Part shown: positions 36,030 through 46,500 of the stretch, piece by piece | Layout of the letters: the number at the start of each line of letters is the position of its first letter | How positions within the stretch are numbered: position 1 is the stretch's first letter | NCBI RefSeq assembly: GCF_029392855.1 | Contig: NZ_CP113945.1 | Coordinates: 744,001-808,000 of the forward strand | Reading direction: 5' to 3' | DNA: 64,000 nucleotides | Origin: Lactobacillus sp. ESL0680 | Lineage (GTDB): Bacteria; Bacillota; Bacilli; Lactobacillales; Lactobacillaceae | Program-made: the position numbers and the translations under genes | Notes under the pieces: generated by a model | What the model was told of the DNA's origin: nothing | The model's input: only the letters and a program-made list of their open reading frames with translations | The model's database searches: none

Positions 36030-37334
36030 ATGCCTACATTTGTCGATCAAACTAAGATTGAAGTCCAAGCCGGTAAAGGCGGCGATGGCATGGTTGCTTT
36101 CCGCCATGAAAAGTACGTTCCAAATGGCGGTCCAGCCGGTGGTGACGGCGGTCGTGGCGGCAGTATTATTTTTGTTGCGGATAGCGGATTAAGAACGTTG
36201 ATGGATTTTCGTTATCGGCGGAAATTTAAGGCAGAGTCCGGTGAAAATGGACGCATTAAGTCCCAATATGGGCACGGTGCAAAGGACCTATACTTAAAGG
36301 TACCGATTGGTACAACAGTCTATGACTTTGACACCAATGAAGAAATCGGTGATTTAACCGAAAATAAGCAGGAATTAGTTGTTGCGCGCGGCGGTCGCGG
36401 CGGTCGCGGTAATATTCACTTTGCCACAAGTGTCAATACAGCACCGGAAATTGCTGAAAACGGCGAACCAGGAGAAGATCGTGTCTTGCGGCTAGAATTA
36501 AAGGTGTTAGCCGATGTTGGTCTGGTTGGCTTTCCATCTGTTGGTAAGTCGACCTTGCTATCGGTTGTCACTAAGGCAAAGCCAAAGATTGCAGCTTATT
36601 CCTTCACTACATTAACACCTAATTTGGGCATGGTTATCTTGCCTGATGGCCGTGACTTTTCAATGGCTGACTTACCCGGCTTAATTGAGGGTGCTAGTCA
36701 AGGTGTTGGTTTGGGAATTCAATTTTTGCGGCACATTGAGCGAACTAAGGTAATTTTGCACCTCGTCTCAATGGATCCAGCTAATGGCCGTAATGCAATG
36801 GCTGATTACAAGGCGATTCGTAAAGAATTGTTAACCTATGATGATAGTCTTGAAAATAAGCGGGAGTTAATTGTTGCTTCGCAGATGGACATTCCTGGTT
36901 CAGATGAAAAGCTTGCTGAATTTAAGCAAAACTTGCAAGAGGCAGGAATTAAAGAACCTGTTTATGCAATTTCAAGTGTAGCTCATCAAGGAGTTGACGT
37001 CTTGATGCAAGATACCGCCACAATGGTTGCCGAAGTTGAAAAGCAGCAGGCTGAAAAAGCTCCTAAGCAGGTTGAGGAAACCAAGGAATACAAGTTTACT
37101 GCTCCTAAGAAGAATGAATTTACAATTGAAAAACTTGAAGATCATGTCTTTGAAATTAAAGGTGAAAGTTTGCTTCGGTTGGTTGAACGTACCAATATTG
37201 ACCACCATGATGGGATTATGCGGTTAGCTCGTAAGCTGAAGAATTTAGGGGTTGATGACGCTTTACGTGAAAACGGAGCTGTAGACGGCGATGACGTAAT
37301 AATTGGTACATTCAATTTTGAATTTGTCCAATAG
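36030..37334 (+). CDS. obgE: GTPase ObgE/CgtA
   Basis: A 434-residue GTPase for 50S assembly and growth-rate and stress signalling. It has the Gly-rich Obg fold (residues 1-158, with [20 protein letters not shown]), a G domain (GFPSVGKST about 167-175, DLPGLIEGA), and a C-terminal OCT domain (about 350-434) typical of Gram-positive Obg. AAGGAG precedes ATG 36030. The acyltransferase gene follows after 27 bases. Confidence 0.97.
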   Translation: MPTFVDQTKIEVQAGKGGDGMVAFRHEKYVPNGGPAGGDGGRGGSIIFVADSGLRTLMDFRYRRKFKAESGENGRIKSQYGHGAKDLYLKVPIGTTVYDFDTNEEIGDLTENKQELVVARGGRGGRGNIHFATSVNTAPEIAENGEPGEDRVLRLELKVLADVGLVGFPSVGKSTLLSVVTKAKPKIAAYSFTTLTPNLGMVILPDGRDFSMADLPGLIEGASQGVGLGIQFLRHIERTKVILHLVSMDPANGRNAMADYKAIRKELLTYDDSLENKRELIVASQMDIPGSDEKLAEFKQNLQEAGIKEPVYAISSVAHQGVDVLMQDTATMVAEVEKQQAEKAPKQVEETKEYKFTAPKKNEFTIEKLEDHVFEIKGESLLRLVERTNIDHHDGIMRLARKLKNLGVDDALRENGAVDGDDVIIGTFNFEFVQ

Positions 37335-37361
37335 AATCATTAAATAGAAAAGTTTGACAAT

Positions 37362-39281
37362 ATGACAAAAAATCGGTTTATTACAGGATATTCTGGACTT
37401 AGAGCATTGGCAGTGATTGGCGTGATTTTATATCACCTGAATCCTAATACTTTCGTCGGCGGTTATCTTGGGGTGCCGATCTTTTTTGTGTTATCGGGAT
37501 ATTTGGTCACGGATCACATGTTTAAGGCATACCGTGAGCAGGGGTATTACGATCAACGCAAATTTTATTTAGGTCGGATTAAAAAATTATACCCGCAGTT
37601 AATTGCTGTTTTGTGGTTATCGGCCGCTTATATCTTTTTGTTTCAACGCAATTTACTAGTTAAGTTGGCCCAAATTGTAGTAGCTAACCTGCTAAATGTT
37701 TATAATTTTTGGCAGATTTTAAATGGTCAAAGTTATTTTGAAAGGTTTGCTACTAATGAATCACCGTTTACGCATTTATGGACAATGTCAATTAACGGTC
37801 AATTCTATCTTTTATGGCCAATCGTAATTTTTTTGCTAGTTAAATTCGCTAAGAAGCGAAAAACAAGTTTTTGGATCTTATTCGGTGTGTCTCTTGCTTC
37901 AGCGCTAGAGATGGCAGTGATGTATCATAGCGGTGTCGACATTAATCGAATTTATTATGGTACCGATACACGCTTTTTCTCATTAGGATTGGGCGCAGCC
38001 TTAGCAGTAATCTGGCCAATGGAAAAATTGCGCAAGAATGTTACTAAGGTTGATACGTGGCTGCTCGACGGCGTGGGCTTAGTATCATTATGCGGTTTGA
38101 TTTGGTTATTCTTTAGTTCACAGATGAATCCGGAACAAGCATTTCCTTATTATGGCGGGATGCTATTATTTACGCTGTTAACGACTATCTTGGTTGGGAT
38201 TATTGCTCATCCTGGCAGTCATTGGAATGAGTGGCTGACCAATCCTGTGTTTAACTGGATTGGTTCACGCAGTTATGGAATATACCTCTACCAATTCCCC
38301 GTGATGATTTTCTTTGAAGACAAGGTAACCAACATGGCGGACCACGTTTTTCTGTATCCGCTAATTGAAGTGATTTTGATTTTACTGTTAAGTGAAATTT
38401 CCTACCGCTTAATTGAACAGCCGTTAGGCAAAATTACGTGGGTTAAATTTAAGAACTACTTTAGGCATTTATTTAAAAAGTCAACCAAAAATTATTTAGG
38501 TAAATTACAGGCAATTGTCGGTTATTTGATATTTTTAATTGGTACCACAGGAATTTTGGTCTCACCGGCAGTCAAAGCGCAAGATTTTAATAAATCACAA
38601 TTGGCGACCCGGATTAGGGCAAATCAGGTACAACAGAAAAAAGATAATCAAGTTTTAATTACTAAATTGCAAAAAGCCAAGAAAAAAACGCGGCAAAGGA
38701 CTAAACTAGTTAATGAGGCACAACGTACGGCAAAAAGTCATCCAGTTAACCGGTCATTCAAAAAATATGGCATTTCACAAATAGACCTGCAATTAGCACA
38801 AAAGGTGCAGTTGACGGCGATTGGTGATTCCGTAATGGCGGGTTCAAGCAATACGCTTGCGCAGTTGATGCCTAAGGCAGTAATTGACGCTGCAGTCTCA
38901 CGTCAATTAAGTGTGGCTACAGGCTTAATTAATCAGTATCAGTCCCAAAAGGCTTTAGCTAATAATGTTTTAATTGGCCTTGGGACTAACGGACCATTTT
39001 CAATGGGTGATTTAGACAAGTTAATGAAGCAGATGGGACCTAAGACGCAAGTCTTTTGGATTAATACGCACGTGCCAACCAAGCCATGGCAAAATCAAGT
39101 TAACAATTTGCTGAAAACGGCAGCTAAAAAATATCCGAATTTAATTATTATTGATTGGTATAATTATTCAAAGAAGCATTCCAACTGGTTTTATCAGGAT
39201 AATACACACCCAACACCAGTAGGATCAAAGTATTATAGTGTTTTGATTGCGAAGACAATTGTCAAGCACGCAAGATTTTAG
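37362..39281 (+). CDS. OatA-like membrane O-acetyltransferase
   Basis: A 639-residue protein with two parts. Residues 1 to about 400 form an acyltransferase-3 domain of 10-11 membrane helices (RALAVIGVILYHLNP, FFVLSGYL). Residues from about 480 form an SGNH/GDSL hydrolase domain outside the cell, with block I GDSVMAGS (about 487) and catalytic DNTHP (about 613-617). This architecture is that of OatA, which O-acetylates peptidoglycan MurNAc and gives lysozyme resistance. Acetylation of another wall polymer cannot be excluded. A Lys/Gln-rich linker joins the parts. The ribosome binding site is weak, with read-through from obgE likely. Confidence 0.88.
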   Translation: MTKNRFITGYSGLRALAVIGVILYHLNPNTFVGGYLGVPIFFVLSGYLVTDHMFKAYREQGYYDQRKFYLGRIKKLYPQLIAVLWLSAAYIFLFQRNLLVKLAQIVVANLLNVYNFWQILNGQSYFERFATNESPFTHLWTMSINGQFYLLWPIVIFLLVKFAKKRKTSFWILFGVSLASALEMAVMYHSGVDINRIYYGTDTRFFSLGLGAALAVIWPMEKLRKNVTKVDTWLLDGVGLVSLCGLIWLFFSSQMNPEQAFPYYGGMLLFTLLTTILVGIIAHPGSHWNEWLTNPVFNWIGSRSYGIYLYQFPVMIFFEDKVTNMADHVFLYPLIEVILILLLSEISYRLIEQPLGKITWVKFKNYFRHLFKKSTKNYLGKLQAIVGYLIFLIGTTGILVSPAVKAQDFNKSQLATRIRANQVQQKKDNQVLITKLQKAKKKTRQRTKLVNEAQRTAKSHPVNRSFKKYGISQIDLQLAQKVQLTAIGDSVMAGSSNTLAQLMPKAVIDAAVSRQLSVATGLINQYQSQKALANNVLIGLGTNGPFSMGDLDKLMKQMGPKTQVFWINTHVPTKPWQNQVNNLLKTAAKKYPNLIIIDWYNYSKKHSNWFYQDNTHPTPVGSKYYSVLIAKTIVKHARF

Positions 39282-39293
39282 AACGGGAAAGAT

Positions 39294-40235
39294 ATGGAAT
39301 TACAATTTCTAGGTACAGGAGCGGGCCAACCGTCCAAAAAGCGTAATGTTTCAAGTATTGCACTGAAGATGCTTGATGAAATAAATGAAATATGGTTATT
39401 TGATGTTGGGGAAGCTACGCAGCACCAGATATTGCGGACAAATATCCGTTTACGCAAGGTAACTAAAATTTTTATTTCACATAATCACGGCGATCATATT
39501 TTTGGGCTGCCAGGTTTGCTTGCTACTAGATCCTTTCAAGGTGATGTTGGGCCACTGACAATTTATGGCCCAAGTGGGCTAGAGCAGTTTGTGCGCACAG
39601 CTTTGCGAGTATCACGTACTAAGGTTACTTATCCAATTAAGTTTGTTGTTTTAGACCAGGGCGGCTTGATTTATCAAGGCCAGGGCTTTAAGGTTTATGC
39701 TGAAAAGTTAGTCCACCGTGTGCCTAGTTTTGGCTATCGGATAGTTGAAGATTCACATCAAGGTGAACTTTTAATGGATAAATTAGCGCAATATAATGTG
39801 CCAAACGGTCCATTACTTGGTAAACTAAAGAATGGTGAAAAAGTTTCGCTGGCTGATGGTACTGTTTTGGACGGTAAGGACTTCCTCGGTCCTGATAAAC
39901 CTGGTAGAATAGTAACAGTTATTTATGATACTCGTTCAACACCAACAATTGCTAAATTGGCTCAGAATGCGGATGTTTTAGTCCATGAATCAACGTTTGC
40001 CGGCAATGAAGCTGACTTAGCGCATTCTTATTATCATTCAACTGCAGTTGAAGCAGCCAAAATTGCGCGCGATAATGGCGTTAAAAGTTTATACTTGAAC
40101 CATATTTCGGCGAGATATTTGGGTGCTAAGGCTAAGAATTTAGAAAAGCAGGCACGAAAAGTATTCCCGAATACTAATTTGGCTAATGATTTTGACCGAG
40201 TAGAGATTCCAATGAAAGGTGAAAACAATGAGTGA
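39294..40235 (+). CDS. rnz: Ribonuclease Z
   Basis: A 313-residue metallo-beta-lactamase endonuclease that removes 3' trailers from tRNA precursors lacking encoded CCA. The metal motif SHNHGDHIFGLPG lies at residues 62-74, with YDTR and HEST further on and a flexible exosite arm (about 150-170). The cca gene at 60849-62045 supplies the following step. It ends inside the ribosome binding site of the next gene (8-base overlap). Confidence 0.95.
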   Translation: MELQFLGTGAGQPSKKRNVSSIALKMLDEINEIWLFDVGEATQHQILRTNIRLRKVTKIFISHNHGDHIFGLPGLLATRSFQGDVGPLTIYGPSGLEQFVRTALRVSRTKVTYPIKFVVLDQGGLIYQGQGFKVYAEKLVHRVPSFGYRIVEDSHQGELLMDKLAQYNVPNGPLLGKLKNGEKVSLADGTVLDGKDFLGPDKPGRIVTVIYDTRSTPTIAKLAQNADVLVHESTFAGNEADLAHSYYHSTAVEAAKIARDNGVKSLYLNHISARYLGAKAKNLEKQARKVFPNTNLANDFDRVEIPMKGENNE

Positions 40236-41028
40236 TTCGTTAAGAAATAAAGTAGTAGTTGTAACTGGTGCTTCTAGCGGCATTGGCCGTTCAATTGCAT
40301 TAGAGAGTGCTGGACGTGGAGCAACAGTCATTTTGATTGCCCGCAGTCGCAGCATGGATAAGCTCAAGCAGATTGCTGCTGAGGCGCGGGAACTTTCTGG
40401 CGCGGCATCCTATACTTTCCCTACTGATATGGGGAATAATGACCAAATTGACGCTACTTTTAAAGAAATAATCAAGGTAACTAAGCACATTGATTATTTG
40501 GTTAACTGTGCAGGCTTTGGTAAATTTGAGCAATTTGTTGATACAGACCGGCGAGAAACAGCAGCGATGTTTCAAGTTAATGTCTTGGGATTAATGTACT
40601 TTACCAGACTAATTGGTCGGGTGATGATCGAGCAAAAGACCGGTCAAATCATTAACTTTGGTTCAATTGCGGGTAAGATTCCAACAGCTAAGTCTGCCGC
40701 ATACAGTGCAACCAAAGCTGCAGTTATCCAATTTTCTAACGTTTTACGCCTGGAATTGAAGCCATTTGGTGTCAAAGTCATGACTGTTAATCCGGGACCT
40801 GTTTACACTAATTTCTTTAATATCGCTGATAAGAGCGGTAAGTATGCTGAAAGTGTAGAAAAGTTCATGCTTGATCCTGATGATGTCGCTTGGCAGGTTG
40901 TTCATTACTTTGGCAGTAATAAACGTGAACTTAATTTACCACTTAGCCTAGCCGTTTTAGCTAAACTATATAATCTGTTCCCAACGATTGGTGATAGTTT
41001 ATCTTTAAAATATGCTTCTAGAAAGTAG
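40228..41028 (+). CDS. Short-chain dehydrogenase/reductase
   Basis: A 266-residue classical SDR. TGASSGIG (13-20) binds NAD(P), NCAGFG supports the fold, and YSATKAA (about 158-164) holds the catalytic Tyr and Lys after a serine in FGSIAG. It is probably NADP-dependent, by the following Arg-Ser region. The substrate is unknown; relatives are loosely called DltE or YqjQ-like. The start is ATG 40228 with AAAGGTG upstream; GTG 40219 overlaps that site. Linked to rnz by overlap. Confidence 0.9.
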   Translation: MSDSLRNKVVVVTGASSGIGRSIALESAGRGATVILIARSRSMDKLKQIAAEARELSGAASYTFPTDMGNNDQIDATFKEIIKVTKHIDYLVNCAGFGKFEQFVDTDRRETAAMFQVNVLGLMYFTRLIGRVMIEQKTGQIINFGSIAGKIPTAKSAAYSATKAAVIQFSNVLRLELKPFGVKVMTVNPGPVYTNFFNIADKSGKYAESVEKFMLDPDDVAWQVVHYFGSNKRELNLPLSLAVLAKLYNLFPTIGDSLSLKYASRK

Positions 41029-41036
41029 GGCCTAAC

Positions 41037-41258
41037 ATGAAAGGCAAGATGCAACAGGCCAAATTAGTTTTTGGTTTAGTTCTAATTCTATTGGCTGTAA
41101 TTTTTGTTGTGCTTAATACTAAGCCAGTCGCAATCAATTTTGGCTTCTTTGATGTCAAATTGCCATTAATTATTGTACTAGTAGTTATGATAATTATTGG
41201 TGTTTTGATTGGTTGGTTCTGGGGTTCAAATAAACATAATCAAGCTAAGAAAAGCTAA
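41037..41258 (+). CDS. LapA-domain (DUF1049) small membrane protein
   Basis: A 73-residue protein with two membrane helices (about 8-26 and 41-64) joined by NTKPVAINFGFFDVKLPL, the LapA/DUF1049 hinge pattern, then a basic tail. In Gram-negatives LapA acts in lipopolysaccharide assembly. That cannot apply here, so the role in this Gram-positive is unknown. It follows the SDR gene by 8 bases. Confidence 0.8.
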   Translation: MKGKMQQAKLVFGLVLILLAVIFVVLNTKPVAINFGFFDVKLPLIIVLVVMIIIGVLIGWFWGSNKHNQAKKS

Positions 41259-41313
41259 TAAATCTTGATTTATTTATCATTCAATAGTATCATTAACACA
41301 CGTGAGGTAATTT

Positions 41314-41336
41314 AGGCACTTTTATTAGTGTCCTAA
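41314..41336 (+). promoter_or_regulatory. Hairpin in the rpmF leader
   Basis: TTAGGCAC and GTGTCCTAA pair with one bulged base around an 8-base loop, about 30 bases before the rpmF ribosome binding site. No T run follows, so it is not a terminator. Possible autoregulatory site, inferred only. Confidence 0.4.
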
Positions 41337-41369
41337 AACTTAAATCTACAATAAAGGAGATCAATTTAA

Positions 41370-41561
41370 ATGGCAGTTCCTAAGAGACATACTTCTAAGC
41401 AAAAGAAACGTTCACGTCGTGGCCATATCAAGTTAGCTGTTCCAGCAATGCATTATGATGCAACTACTGGTGAATACCGTTTGAGTCACCGCGTTTCACC
41501 TAAAGGTTATTACAAGGGTCGTCAAGTGGTTAACGAAACTAGCGCTAGCGACAACAACTAA
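41370..41561 (+). CDS. rpmF: 50S ribosomal protein L32 (zinc-free form)
   Basis: A 63-residue basic protein. [19 protein letters not shown] is the L32 N terminus. The CxxC pairs of zinc-binding L32 are absent ([13 protein letters not shown] stands there), so this is the zinc-independent form. AAAGGAG precedes ATG 41370, and a terminator follows. Confidence 0.94.
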   Translation: MAVPKRHTSKQKKRSRRGHIKLAVPAMHYDATTGEYRLSHRVSPKGYYKGRQVVNETSASDNN

Positions 41562-41563
41562 TT

Positions 41564-41595
41564 AAAGGACACCGAAATTTTGGTGTCTTTTTTTT
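41564..41595 (+). terminator. Intrinsic terminator after rpmF
   Basis: GACACC pairs with GGTGTC around GAAATTTT, then nine T. Confidence 0.85.
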
Positions 41596-41631
41596 GCCCA
41601 AATTTTGTAAAAATGATAGAAAGAAAAAATT

Positions 41632-43179
41632 ATGAAATTAGTATTTTTACATTCTAGTGATATCCATGGGTATTTACTGGCAACAGATTATCAAGATAGG
41701 TCTAATTATCATGCACCCTTTGGGTTGAGCCGAGTTGCCAGCGTCATTAAAAAAGAGCGGGCAAAATACGGTGCTGAGCACGTGATTGTTACTGATGCAG
41801 GTGATTGTCTTCAAGGAGCACCGCTAGCGTCGTATGTCCACGCTGCAGGGACAAAGGATGCCCTGAAAGAGTACACTGCTAGCTATAATGCCATTGGGTA
41901 TGATGCACGCGTTTTAGGAAACCATGACTTTAATTACGGCCAAGATTACTTGAAGTATTATCTTGCGCAAAATACGGCGCCAATGTTAAATGCTAATATT
42001 TTAAATGAACAGACTGATGAACCTGCCTTTGGGCAAGCTTACCGCATAATTGAAAAGCAGGGGATTAAGGTCGGCATAATTGGTATTACGACCCAATACA
42101 TTCCTCATTGGGAACCAGATGACCATCTTACGGGTTTAAAATTTGCTTCAGCTTTTGCGCAAGTTAAGCACTACGCCCAAATTTTGCGGCCGCAAGTTGA
42201 TGTCTTAGCAGTTGTTTATCATGGTGGTTTTGAAAATGACCCGCAGACTGGCAGTGAACTCATGCCGCATAATGGTGAAAATGAGGGTTACCAGATCCTA
42301 ACCCAAATTCCCGAAGTTGATGTCTTTTTAACTGGCCACCAGCACCAAAAAATGCAGCTGGTAGCTAAGAAAACGGCGATTGTGCAGCCGGGCTACCGCG
42401 GCGAAGCTGTTGGCAAGGTCGTGCTTGATATTGATGAAACGACTAAACAAATCACGTCAATGACAACTGAATTGATTACAACTAAGGATTACGCAGAAGA
42501 TCCGACTATTACTAAGCTAACTAAATCGCTGGATCAGGCAACGCAAAATTGGTTAGACAAGCCAATTGCCACGTTAAAAGACCCAGCACCAATTGGTAAT
42601 GCCACTAGAGCGCGGCTAGAAGGAGCCCCATTTATCAACTTGTTGCAGTCAATGCAGCTGCATTTTACCGGTGCTGATATTTCGGCAACCGCGGTAATGA
42701 GTGAGACTGCCAAAGGCTTTGGTAAGCAAGTTACGATGCGTGATTTGGTGCTTAATTATCCATATTCTAACCAGTTATGTAAGGTAAAATTAACCGGTCG
42801 TGAGTTACGCCATGTAATTGAGCACAGTTTAGCGTTCTTAACTAAAGATGCCGCAGGTAAAGTTGGATTTTTACCAGAAAAACAGGATTTTCTCTTTAAC
42901 TTTGATGTTTTTTATCCTGTAAATTATGAAGCCGACATTGCGCGGCCAGTAGGACAGCGGTTGACCAAACTAGAATTGAATGGACGCCCGCTTCAGGACG
43001 AACAGACTTATTACTTAGCCGTTAATAATTATCGTGTGATGGGCGGCGGCTTTTATCCTGAATATAGCCCTGATAAAATTCTTGAAATTTCTGACAAAGA
43101 TTACGTGCAAATGTTCCAAGAGTTTTTGACAAGCAACAAAGTTAAAGTTGATGCACAAACTAATTATCATTTTTATTAA
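41632..43179 (+). CDS. Metallophosphatase/5'-nucleotidase family protein, cytoplasmic
   Basis: A 515-residue protein of the UshA/CpdB type. The N-terminal calcineurin-like domain has HSSDIHGYL (7-15), DAGDCLQG (about 55-62), GNHD (96-99), VVYHGGFEND, and TGHQHQ. The C-terminal 5'-nucleotidase domain (about 330-500) has LVLNYPYSNQL and NNYRVMGGGF. Family members usually carry a signal peptide and act outside the cell. This one starts directly at MKLVFLHSSD with none, so it should stay in the cytoplasm. The true substrate (nucleotide, cyclic nucleotide or other) is open. Its ribosome binding site is weak. Confidence 0.88.
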   Translation: MKLVFLHSSDIHGYLLATDYQDRSNYHAPFGLSRVASVIKKERAKYGAEHVIVTDAGDCLQGAPLASYVHAAGTKDALKEYTASYNAIGYDARVLGNHDFNYGQDYLKYYLAQNTAPMLNANILNEQTDEPAFGQAYRIIEKQGIKVGIIGITTQYIPHWEPDDHLTGLKFASAFAQVKHYAQILRPQVDVLAVVYHGGFENDPQTGSELMPHNGENEGYQILTQIPEVDVFLTGHQHQKMQLVAKKTAIVQPGYRGEAVGKVVLDIDETTKQITSMTTELITTKDYAEDPTITKLTKSLDQATQNWLDKPIATLKDPAPIGNATRARLEGAPFINLLQSMQLHFTGADISATAVMSETAKGFGKQVTMRDLVLNYPYSNQLCKVKLTGRELRHVIEHSLAFLTKDAAGKVGFLPEKQDFLFNFDVFYPVNYEADIARPVGQRLTKLELNGRPLQDEQTYYLAVNNYRVMGGGFYPEYSPDKILEISDKDYVQMFQEFLTSNKVKVDAQTNYHFY

Positions 43180-43183
43180 ACAT

Positions 43184-43216
43184 AAAAACCGCTAGCCAAA
43201 ACAGCTAGCGGTTTTT
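43184..43216. terminator. Bidirectional terminator
   Basis: AAAAACCGCTAGC (43184-43196) pairs perfectly with 43204-43216 across CAAAACA, between convergent genes. Confidence 0.92.
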
Positions 43217-43226
43217 AAATTCAAAA

Positions 43227-43433
43227 TTATTTAAGCTTGGTAAAATTGCTTTTATCTTTACTTGAATGAGCGGTAATTGTTGGTATGATTGCCGCAAATA
43301 AAATACCGAAGATTACGCCAACGATGACGGCATCTTGTAAATTAAAGACGTTCTGTGTTAATGGTGCGGCAATAAAGCCCACGATTAACATGTAGATAAC
43401 GCTCCAACAGATAGTCACGATATAACGACCCAT
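43227..43433 (-). CDS. Small two-helix membrane protein, DUF2929-like
   Basis: A 68-residue protein, MGRYIVTICWSVIYMLIVGF, with a second helix around VGVIFGILFAAIIPTI and a short basic tail. The start is ATG 43433 after AGAGGG; a longer reading to 43490 has no site. It resembles DUF2929, a small Firmicute membrane family near dnaE. Function unknown. Confidence 0.75.
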   Translation of the reverse strand: MGRYIVTICWSVIYMLIVGFIAAPLTQNVFNLQDAVIVGVIFGILFAAIIPTITAHSSKDKSNFTKLK

Positions 43434-43507
43434 AGTAGTACCCTCTTTCATACATAGTAGAATTTTAGCAAAGTTCATGTGCTTTTTCAAACTAAAAAGT
43501 TAGTTTT

Positions 43508-43516
43508 TGGTATACT
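43508..43516 (+). promoter_or_regulatory. Extended -10 for dnaE
   Basis: TGGTATACT, about 29 bases before the dnaE start; no good -35. Confidence 0.5.
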
Positions 43517-43544
43517 AATTTTAGAAGAAAGGTGGCTCTCAAAG

Positions 43545-46500
43545 ATGAAAATCGCCGCATTACAAAATATTAGCACGTTTACGCTGCTGGAAAGTCCCAC
43601 TAAAGTTAAAGATTTACTGCAAACGGCAAAAGCTCAGGGCTATGAGGCTGTTGCACTAACCGATATTAATTTTACTTACGGGTTGGTTAATTTTTATGAA
43701 TTAGCCCAAAAAGTCGGGATTAAACCGTTACTGGGAATGCAACTGCGGCTTAATGGCCTAATTGACAGTGCCCATCAATATGATCTAATTGCGCTGGCAA
43801 AGTCAGACGCTGGTTATCGTAATCTTTTGCGGTTATCGAGTGCAATTAACTTGTTAACGGAAAACGGGACTAACCAAAAGATACTGACGTTAACTGAATT
43901 AAAAAAATATTTAGGTGAATTGGTCTTGATTGTACCTGCTAATACAAATAGTGAGCTGGTCCACTTACAAGAAGAGCAGGAGCAGTTAGGGACTGAGTTT
44001 ATCCGGCAGCTGCTCAAATTAGTGCCGCAATCTAGTTCATTATATTTAGGTGTATATGCCGCACACCATCAAGAAAATTATTTGGCTTATGTTCAAGCTT
44101 TGGCAAGGCAATTCACACTATCCTTAGTCAGTGTAGAAGATACACGTTATCTAAAGCCTAATGACCAGTTCTTGCGTAAGACATTGCAGGCAATTAAATC
44201 AGGAACGGTTTTGCAGGATACCGAAGCGCTGGCTAAGCAGAAGGGGTCGCATTTTTTAGCATCAACGCAAGAACTGAGTAATCGCTATCATGAAATGGAT
44301 TTGGATGAAGCGCTGGCTAACACTTGGCAGATTGCCCAGGAATGCAATGCCAAGGTGGTTTTTCGCACGCCGGTTTTGCCGCAATATAAGCAGCAGCAGT
44401 TCTCAACTTCAAAGGAATATCTAAATTATTTAGCCCAAAAAGGATTACAGGAACGGTTCTTAAATCGCCAAGTTCCGAATGATTATCAAAAGCAATTAAA
44501 TTACGAATTAGGGGTCATTGACCAGATGGGCTTCAATGATTATTTCTTAATTGTCTGGGATGTAATTAATTATTGCCATCGATCAGGAATTACCACTGGT
44601 CCAGGTCGAGGGTCAGCTTGTGGGTCGCTAGTATCTTATTCCTTGCGGATTACAGAAGTTGATCCTATTGAATATCATTTATTATTCGAACGTTTTTTAA
44701 ATCCAGCAAGGCACGAAATGCCGGATATTGACTTGGATATTCCAGATAATCGCCGTGATGATGTGATTAAGTACATGTTTCAAAAGTATGGCATGGATCA
44801 TGCGGCGCAGATTCTGACCTTTGGGACACTGGCTGCTAAGCAATCATTGCGCGATACGGGCCGCGTGTTTGGTTTAAGTGAAGCCGAATTAAATAAGTGG
44901 TCGAGTAGTGTGCCTTTTGCCAAGGGCAAGATTACACTGCAGGAAGCTTACCAGCAATCAACGAAGATGCGGCTGTTAGTTGAGGCTAGCCCTAAAAATA
45001 AATTGCTGTTTCAAACGGCTAGTGGCTTAGAAGGTCTGCCGCGGCACTATTCAATCCATGCCGCCGGACTAGTAATTAGCGATAAATCAATTGCGGGGAT
45101 TTCTGGCCTGCAGACAGGTCAATTGGGGATTCCTGTTACCCAGCAGACTAAAAAATATGTAGAAGCACTGGGTTTATTAAAAATTGACTTTTTGGGCTTG
45201 CGTAATTTAACCATTCTGGGTGATACTCTCGAGTTAATTGCACGTCAGGGTAAAAAAATTGATCCTAACCAAATTCCGTTGGATGATTTTCAGACAATGA
45301 GAGCCTTCCAAGAGGGGAACACCGACCTAGTCTTTCAATTTGAATCAGGTGGAATTAGGCAGGTATTGCGAGAATTGCATCCAGATAATTTTGAAGATTT
45401 GGTAGCTGTTAATGCACTCTATCGTCCGGGTCCAATGCAAAATATCCAAACTTTTATTGCCCGCAAAAAGGGGAAGCAAAAGGTTACTTATCCTGATCCA
45501 ACACTGAAAACGATTTTGGCACCAACTTACGGTATCTTGGTCTACCAGGAGCAAGTTATGCAGACGGCACAAGTTCTGGCTGGCTTTTCGTTAGGCGAAG
45601 CCGATATTTTGCGGCGGGCAATGTCTAAAAAGAAGCAGGATGTCATTGAGCAGGAGCGGACGAAGTTCATTGCTGGCGCGGTTAAAAAAGGTCATGCCAA
45701 AGAAGTGGCCGAGCGCGTTTATAATTATATTGAACAGTTTGCCAATTACGGCTTTAACCGGTCACACGCGGTAGCTTATACGAAGATTGCCTTTTGGCTG
45801 GCTTATTTGAAAGTACATTATCCAGCTGAGTTTTATGCGGCAATGCTTAATTCCAATAGCGGCAGCCGTCTGAAACTAAGTGACTACGTGATGCGTGCCC
45901 AAGAAACCGGTACTAAGATTTTGCCGCCTGATATTAATCATAGCAGCTTAGATTATCAGGTAATTAATGACAAAATTCTGGTTAGTTTAAAGGCAGTTAA
46001 GGGTGTGCGGTTAGATTTACTAACAGAAGTTATTCAGCTTAGGAAACAGAAGCCATTTACGTCGCTTGATGATTTTTTGCGCCGAATTGATGTTAAGTTC
46101 ATTAAGGTTAAGGTTATTCAGGCGTTAATTCAGGCTGGTTGCTTTGACCATTTGTATCACAACCGCAAGGAGTTATTGGCAAACAGTCAGGAAATTATTG
46201 AAAATGTTCAATTAACGGGACAGAATTTGGCACTTTCCGAAAGTTTAGGCGGGGTGCCAATGAAGGAAATTCCTGAAGCTACCAAAGGGGAACTAGCAGA
46301 AATGGAGAATGAGGTGCTCGGCTTCTCAACAATGACCTCGCCGTTAGTTGCCGCACAAAAATATGCCGAACAGTTCAATGCTCGATCACTAAGTGACTTT
46401 GCGATTAATGATACGGGGATTGCTGTTGGTAAATTAATGACCCTCAAGTTAATTAGAACGAAAAAAGGCAGCACGATGGCTTTTGCCAGTTTTGCGGATT

